NCBI GenBank assembly: GCA_964019695.1
Contig: OZ026520.1
Location: 34,971,620 to 35,035,619, forward strand
Origin: Loripinus fragilis
Lineage: Eukaryota > Mollusca > Bivalvia > Lucinida > Lucinidae
Length of the DNA stretch: 64,000 bases
Reading direction: 5' to 3'
Under the pieces are notes generated by a model. That model was not told the origin of the DNA. It saw nothing but the letters and a program-made list of their open reading frames with translations, and did not search any database. Numbering within the stretch: position 1 is the stretch's first letter; each line of letters opens with the position of its first letter. Shown here piece by piece: positions 63,061 to 64,000 of this stretch. The translations under genes were made by a program, and so were the position numbers.

Positions 63061-64000
63061 CCTAGGAACTACCACGAAATTGTGTTAACCTAATTTTGTT
63101 CCCAAGCCACACCCGGGACACGTCGTGGTAGTTTCCAGGCCGAAAATTGGATAAAGAAACGTTGGTGTCACTTTCATTTTTGTTTTATTTTACAACCCTG
63201 ACCGAACAATGGTGAAATCCGGCAATGTGGTTCCGTGTAAATATGTTCCAGCGTCCCCTCTAGCCCAAAATTTTGTTTGAAAAGTTATTTTCTTTCTTTA
63301 GATTCGTGTTTCCCCACTGAGCATCGAACCAACTTTCCATAAAGTGCGAAGGATTTTAGCCCATATCTGTCAAATAAAATGGAATTTGATATCATTTTAC
63401 GATGAAAATGATAAAAAGATCCTCAATAAATGTTCCTACACAGAAAAAAAAGATCTGAGCATTTACTCGTGAACGATTCATGCCCCCATTCATCCTATGT
63501 GGTAGTTTCCAGCTAATCATGGTAGTTAAAATGCTATCGTGGTAGTTTCCAAGACTTTGTAGGAATTTAGTAGCAGTTTGCATCAGCAGATGTTCACTAT
63601 TCAGGGGCTACTTCATTTTTATAAAGACAGGGTGTGCGGGCCGAACCTTGAATACCCCTCTTATACATACGAAGACCTTTTCAAACAACCTTTTGTCAGA
63701 TAAAAAATGTCGACTGCCTGAATTTTATTTTTAGTGGGCTATTGAAATGATGAGAAGAATGAAAAGAAGGGATATTCCTATATTTTGTTTTTGAATAAAC
63801 ATGCTTTTTAATTATCAAATAACATGCCCGTTCATCGTCGCACTCACATGTATATAAAAAGTGTCCCAACTCGAGGATATTTCCCTTTTTCCTGAAGCGC
63901 AAGTACTTACGATACTTTGGGTCAGTAGTCTTAGCCTGCCATTTTATCTTAAAGTTGACTGAACAGCGAGTGGCGCAATTTTTATATCATTTTTTTTGTC
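63061..64000 (+). other. Right edge, gene-free, with GTGGTAGTTTCCA words
   Basis: GTGGTAGTTTCCA occurs near 63124, 63501 and 63539, with an inverted AACTACCACGA near 63067, suggesting one more unbounded repeat. No MCM2 exon or other coding sequence seen. Confidence 0.4.

Overview
The window is animal nuclear DNA. It is AT-rich, has large introns with GT..AG borders, and is packed with small DNA transposons and tRNA-derived SINEs. The repeat repertoire (an element built around AGCTCACCTGAGC, tandem-core elements, TAGGGCTG-type hAT elements, short SINEs) fits a mollusc, most likely a bivalve. That placement is inference from repeat style and protein similarity; no species can be named.

Only one host gene was recognised: MCM2, a subunit of the MCM2-7 replicative helicase, on the + strand. 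Thirteen exons can be placed by protein similarity, reading phase and splice consensus: a two-codon first exon at 13403-13408, then exons at 22581, 24690, 25704, 28591, 30022, 31618, 32856, 34887, 45624, 47950, 51433 and 52489 (last coding base 52563). Every junction keeps phase. Together they encode about 658 residues: the histone-binding N-terminus, the C4 zinc finger, Walker A, Walker B, sensor 1 and the arginine finger. The C-terminal quarter was not found and should lie beyond the right edge. E2F-like motifs just upstream of the first exon fit a replication-licensing gene.

Layout: 1-13290 is upstream sequence made of dispersed repeats, a tRNA-like palindrome, a roughly 140-bp tandem repeat and a non-LTR retrotransposon 3' end. 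13290-22580 is the promoter and first intron; it holds a SINE, a decayed reverse transcriptase fragment and a 5.4-kb hAT element whose broken transposase gene is itself interrupted by a second hAT. 22581-35021 is the exon-rich part. 35022-45623 is one 10.6-kb intron with at least two multi-level transposon nests. 45624-52563 holds the helicase-core exons. 52564-64000 has no recognised exon and contains tandem 0.73-0.9-kb units, a roughly 190-bp satellite and degenerate short repeats.

The most notable signals are: (i) a hairpin repeat family (core GAACCGTCTCA/TGAGACGGTTC) present about 14 times, 13 of them in MCM2 introns and often within tens of bases of a splice site; (ii) insertions with exact target-site duplications, several nested; (iii) a SINE flanked by an unusually long (about 60 bp) direct repeat beside an exon; (iv) transposon ends that appear to supply or duplicate splice-acceptor sequence. 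I saw no bacterial-type operon, CRISPR array, rRNA gene or intact tRNA gene. All repeat-family calls come from comparison within this window, not from a database.
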